Assembly: GCA_036123135.1 (NCBI GenBank) | Contig: JAZADZ010000045.1 | Location: forward strand, 1-16,708 | Direction of reading: 5' to 3' | Source of the DNA: GCA-2716065 sp036123135 | GTDB taxonomy: Bacteria > Bacteroidota > Bacteroidia > Flavobacteriales_D > Parvicellaceae | Length of the DNA: 16,708 nucleotides | Notes under the pieces: model-generated | Told to the model about the DNA's origin: nothing | Databases searched by the model: none | Seen by the model: only the letters and a program-made list of their open reading frames with translations | In this document: piece after piece, positions 14,303-16,708 of the stretch | Layout: every line of letters starts with the position of its first letter | Numbering within the stretch: position 1 is the stretch's first letter | Translations under genes and position numbers: made by a program

Positions 14303-16708
14303 ATGCAATTTAAGTTCTTAAATACAATCATTTCGCTGATTTTTTTTAAGACGCTATTTGTAGTTAATCTTTTTTCACAGCAAGTTGAAATACGTTTCAA
14401 TCACCTCTCCATTAATGACGGTTTGTCACAGAGCACTGTCTACTGCATTTTGCAAGACAATCAAGGATACATTTGGGCTGGAACACAGGATGGTCTAAAT
14501 AAATTTGATGGGTACTCGATTTCTCAGTACAAGCACCAAATCGATGATGAAAACTCCTTGACGAACTCTTATATCAATGCTCTTTACAAATCGAAAGATG
14601 GGTTTTGGATTGGTACACAAAGAGGGGGGCTAAATTTCTACAATGAACAAAATAAATCGTTCAAACACATTTCTCTTCCAGGAAATCTAGACAATGCAGA
14701 AATCACAAAAGTTATAAGTGATCGCGAAGGTAGAATTTGGTTGGGTACAGTTAAATATGGATTAGTGTCTTTCAATACTGCAGACAGTAGCTGTAAGGTT
14801 TTTAATACACAAAACGGACTTCCATCTAATCATGTAATTGATTTAATGCTTGACGGAGAAAGCATAATAATTGCCACAAATAGCAATCAGTTGGTAAAAT
14901 TGAATTTCTTGTCCGACCAAGTTGAATTGCTTAACAATTGGGATGATCAGTTGAAAAATGTCAAGGTAAACTGTTTTTTTAGAGAAGCTCCTAATCGATT
15001 TTTAATTGGAACTTCAAAGGGAGTTAAGGTGGTTGAGAACAATGAAATTGCTAATTATTCGTCTAAATTGGATACTTATCAAGTAACTGCTTTGTTTTCA
15101 GATTCAATTTCTGGACTCTGGATTGGGACATACAACAAAGGACTCATCAATTGTATTGCTTCAAGAGATAAATACAATTTACTTTTTTACCAAAGTAACG
15201 ATTACAACTTAAAGTCGTTGAGTCACAATCTTATTCATGATATTTATAAGGATGAAACAGGTTCTCTTTGGATTGGGACTCAAGATGGATTGTCTTTCTT
15301 TGATCCGTTAAAACAATCGTTCGCCAATCATTCCACGCTACTTGGTGCAATGGACAAAAATGCATGGGGTATTTACGAGCAGGGAGATTCGGTTTTGTGG
15401 ATAGGTGATAGAAACGGTATTGTTCGAATTAACAACAATACAAATACGTTTAATAGTTACCCTTATTTTTCAGATAATAAAAATAGAATAGGAGAGAACG
15501 ATGTCTATGATATTGTAATCGACAATCAAAATAGAATATGGTTCGCATCAATGGGTGGATTGTACCTCCTTCAACCAACTTCAGATTTTTCAAGGGCGTA
15601 TTACAAAAAAGTTAGCTTAGTTGATCAGCACTCCAAAATAGAAAATGTTATTGCTTATGATTTACAGCTTCACAACAACCAACTTTGGGTGGGTTGTGAT
15701 AAGGGGTTGGCAGTTCTGAATTTAGAAACATTGGAACCTTTATTTTTTGAAAATAATGGTTCAGAAGCTAATTCACTTCCCTCTGGTCCTTGTAGAAGAA
15801 TTTATTTAGATCGAAACGGAGTAGTTTGGGTAGGCCATTGGATTTCAGGTTTAACCAAACTAGAAATAGATTCCTCAAACGCCGATACCTTAGCATTTAA
15901 TTTTACTAACTACAACAATAAAAATGGCCTTTCTAACAACACTGTTCTTTCTATTTTGGAGGGAGATAGCGGCATAATTTGGGTGGGAACATTTGGTGGA
16001 GGACTAAATAAACTCATCACATCAACTGGTCTTTTTAGTCATTATACTGAGAAAGATGGACTTTCTAATAATTCAATTTATGGGTTGTTACATGGTGATG
16101 AAGGCGAAATATGGATTAGTACCAACAATGGACTTTCTTGTTTTAACATTGAACAAGAAAGCTTTAACGTATATACTGAAAGCGATGGTTTACTATACAA
16201 TGAGCTAAACAACGGTTCCTTTCATAGGGGAGAAAGTGGAAGACTGTATTTTGGTGGCAGCAAAGGAGTCAATTCTTTTTATCCAAAGGAAATAAGGCAA
16301 AATAAAATTCCTCCCAAAATTGTGTTAAATGAAATTGAGTTTTTATTCAAAAACGCTGATGAATTAGCGGTCAGGTATCAAAATACATTTTCGCTAGATA
16401 CACTGATTTTAAATTACAATCAAAATAGTTTCATTTTTCATTTTGTTGGCATTCATTTTACCTCCTCCAAAGGGAACAAGTATAAAATACAACTCATGGG
16501 TGATGGTCTATTAGAAGAGCCTAGGTTTCTAAGGGATTTAAAAGAAGTCAATTATTCTAATTTACCAAATGGGGAATATTTATTTAAAATATGGGCAGCA
16601 AATAGTGATGGTGTGTGGTCTAAACCAAAGTCAATTTTCATTAAAATAAAATCCCCTTACTGGGCTACTTGGAGATTTATCGCTTTTATAATTGCTAGCT
16701 CAATTTTA
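14303..16708 (+). CDS. Two-component-regulator-type beta-propeller sensor (Reg_prop plus Y_Y_Y), 3' end beyond the window
   Basis: The frame is open from the ATG at 14303 to the right edge: 802 residues are visible and the C-terminus is missing. A signal peptide (about 1-25, LFVVNLFSQ) is followed by many propeller blades of the Reg_prop type. These are marked by repeats such as GYIWAGTQDGLNKFDG, GFWIGTQRGGL, GRIWLGT, GSLWIGTQDGL, NGVVWVGHWISGL and GIIWVGTFGGGLNKL, which suggests two seven-bladed propellers. A Y_Y_Y domain (about 690-785, ANSDGVWSKPKSIFIKI) follows, then SPYWATWRF and the start of a membrane helix. This is the layout of Bacteroidota extracellular sensors such as hybrid two-component regulators. 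The output domain is out of view and could be a histidine kinase, a SpoIIE phosphatase or a LytTR/AraC module. It is the fourth gene in the cluster, 18 bases after the phosphatase stop. Confidence 0.9.
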   Translation, partial: MQFKFLNTIISLIFFKTLFVVNLFSQQVEIRFNHLSINDGLSQSTVYCILQDNQGYIWAGTQDGLNKFDGYSISQYKHQIDDENSLTNSYINALYKSKDGFWIGTQRGGLNFYNEQNKSFKHISLPGNLDNAEITKVISDREGRIWLGTVKYGLVSFNTADSSCKVFNTQNGLPSNHVIDLMLDGESIIIATNSNQLVKLNFLSDQVELLNNWDDQLKNVKVNCFFREAPNRFLIGTSKGVKVVENNEIANYSSKLDTYQVTALFSDSISGLWIGTYNKGLINCIASRDKYNLLFYQSNDYNLKSLSHNLIHDIYKDETGSLWIGTQDGLSFFDPLKQSFANHSTLLGAMDKNAWGIYEQGDSVLWIGDRNGIVRINNNTNTFNSYPYFSDNKNRIGENDVYDIVIDNQNRIWFASMGGLYLLQPTSDFSRAYYKKVSLVDQHSKIENVIAYDLQLHNNQLWVGCDKGLAVLNLETLEPLFFENNGSEANSLPSGPCRRIYLDRNGVVWVGHWISGLTKLEIDSSNADTLAFNFTNYNNKNGLSNNTVLSILEGDSGIIWVGTFGGGLNKLITSTGLFSHYTEKDGLSNNSIYGLLHGDEGEIWISTNNGLSCFNIEQESFNVYTESDGLLYNELNNGSFHRGESGRLYFGGSKGVNSFYPKEIRQNKIPPKIVLNEIEFLFKNADELAVRYQNTFSLDTLILNYNQNSFIFHFVGIHFTSSKGNKYKIQLMGDGLLEEPRFLRDLKEVNYSNLPNGEYLFKIWAANSDGVWSKPKSIFIKIKSPYWATWRFIAFIIASSIL

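Overview
The window looks like chromosomal DNA from a low-GC member of the Bacteroidota, most likely a gliding or marine Flavobacteriia- or Cytophagia-type organism; the exact genus cannot be told. The grounds are a type 9 secretion (T9SS) C-terminal sorting domain, a TonB-dependent receptor with a carboxypeptidase-regulatory-like N-terminal domain, a two-component-regulator-type beta-propeller sensor with a Y_Y_Y domain, very weak Shine-Dalgarno signals, and several intergenic TAnnTTTG boxes of the Bacteroidota -7 promoter type. No tRNA, rRNA, CRISPR array, insertion sequence or phage gene was seen. No gap between genes exceeds about 125 bases.

Left half (1-9801, all minus strand), in order of transcription from right to left: a fused double-ATPase peptide/nickel-type ABC transporter protein (no permease in view), a TonB-dependent outer-membrane receptor, a secreted alpha/beta-hydrolase-like protein with a T9SS tail, a strong intrinsic terminator, a secreted von Willebrand A (VWA) protein with an Ig-like N-terminus, the site-2 protease RseP, and the 5' part of an unrecognised exported protein that runs off the left edge. 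The receptor and the hydrolase probably work together at the cell surface. The hydrolase has glycine where the catalytic serine is expected, so it may bind rather than cleave.

Right half (9926-16708, all plus strand): a ferritin with a complete ferroxidase centre and its own hairpin terminator, a small very basic secreted protein with three DPF motifs, then a tightly packed signalling cluster. The cluster consists of a YfiR/HmsC-like (DUF4154) periplasmic protein, a secreted TPR protein overlapping it by ATGA, a membrane HAMP-SpoIIE (PP2C-type) serine phosphatase, and a large propeller sensor truncated by the right edge just after its membrane segment begins.

This last cluster is the most interesting part of the window. 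YfiR-type proteins are best known as periplasmic inhibitors of HAMP-GGDEF diguanylate cyclases. Here the HAMP-bearing membrane partner carries a serine phosphatase instead, which suggests periplasmic control of a partner-switching (RsbU-like) pathway rather than of c-di-GMP. That link is an inference from gene order and domain content.
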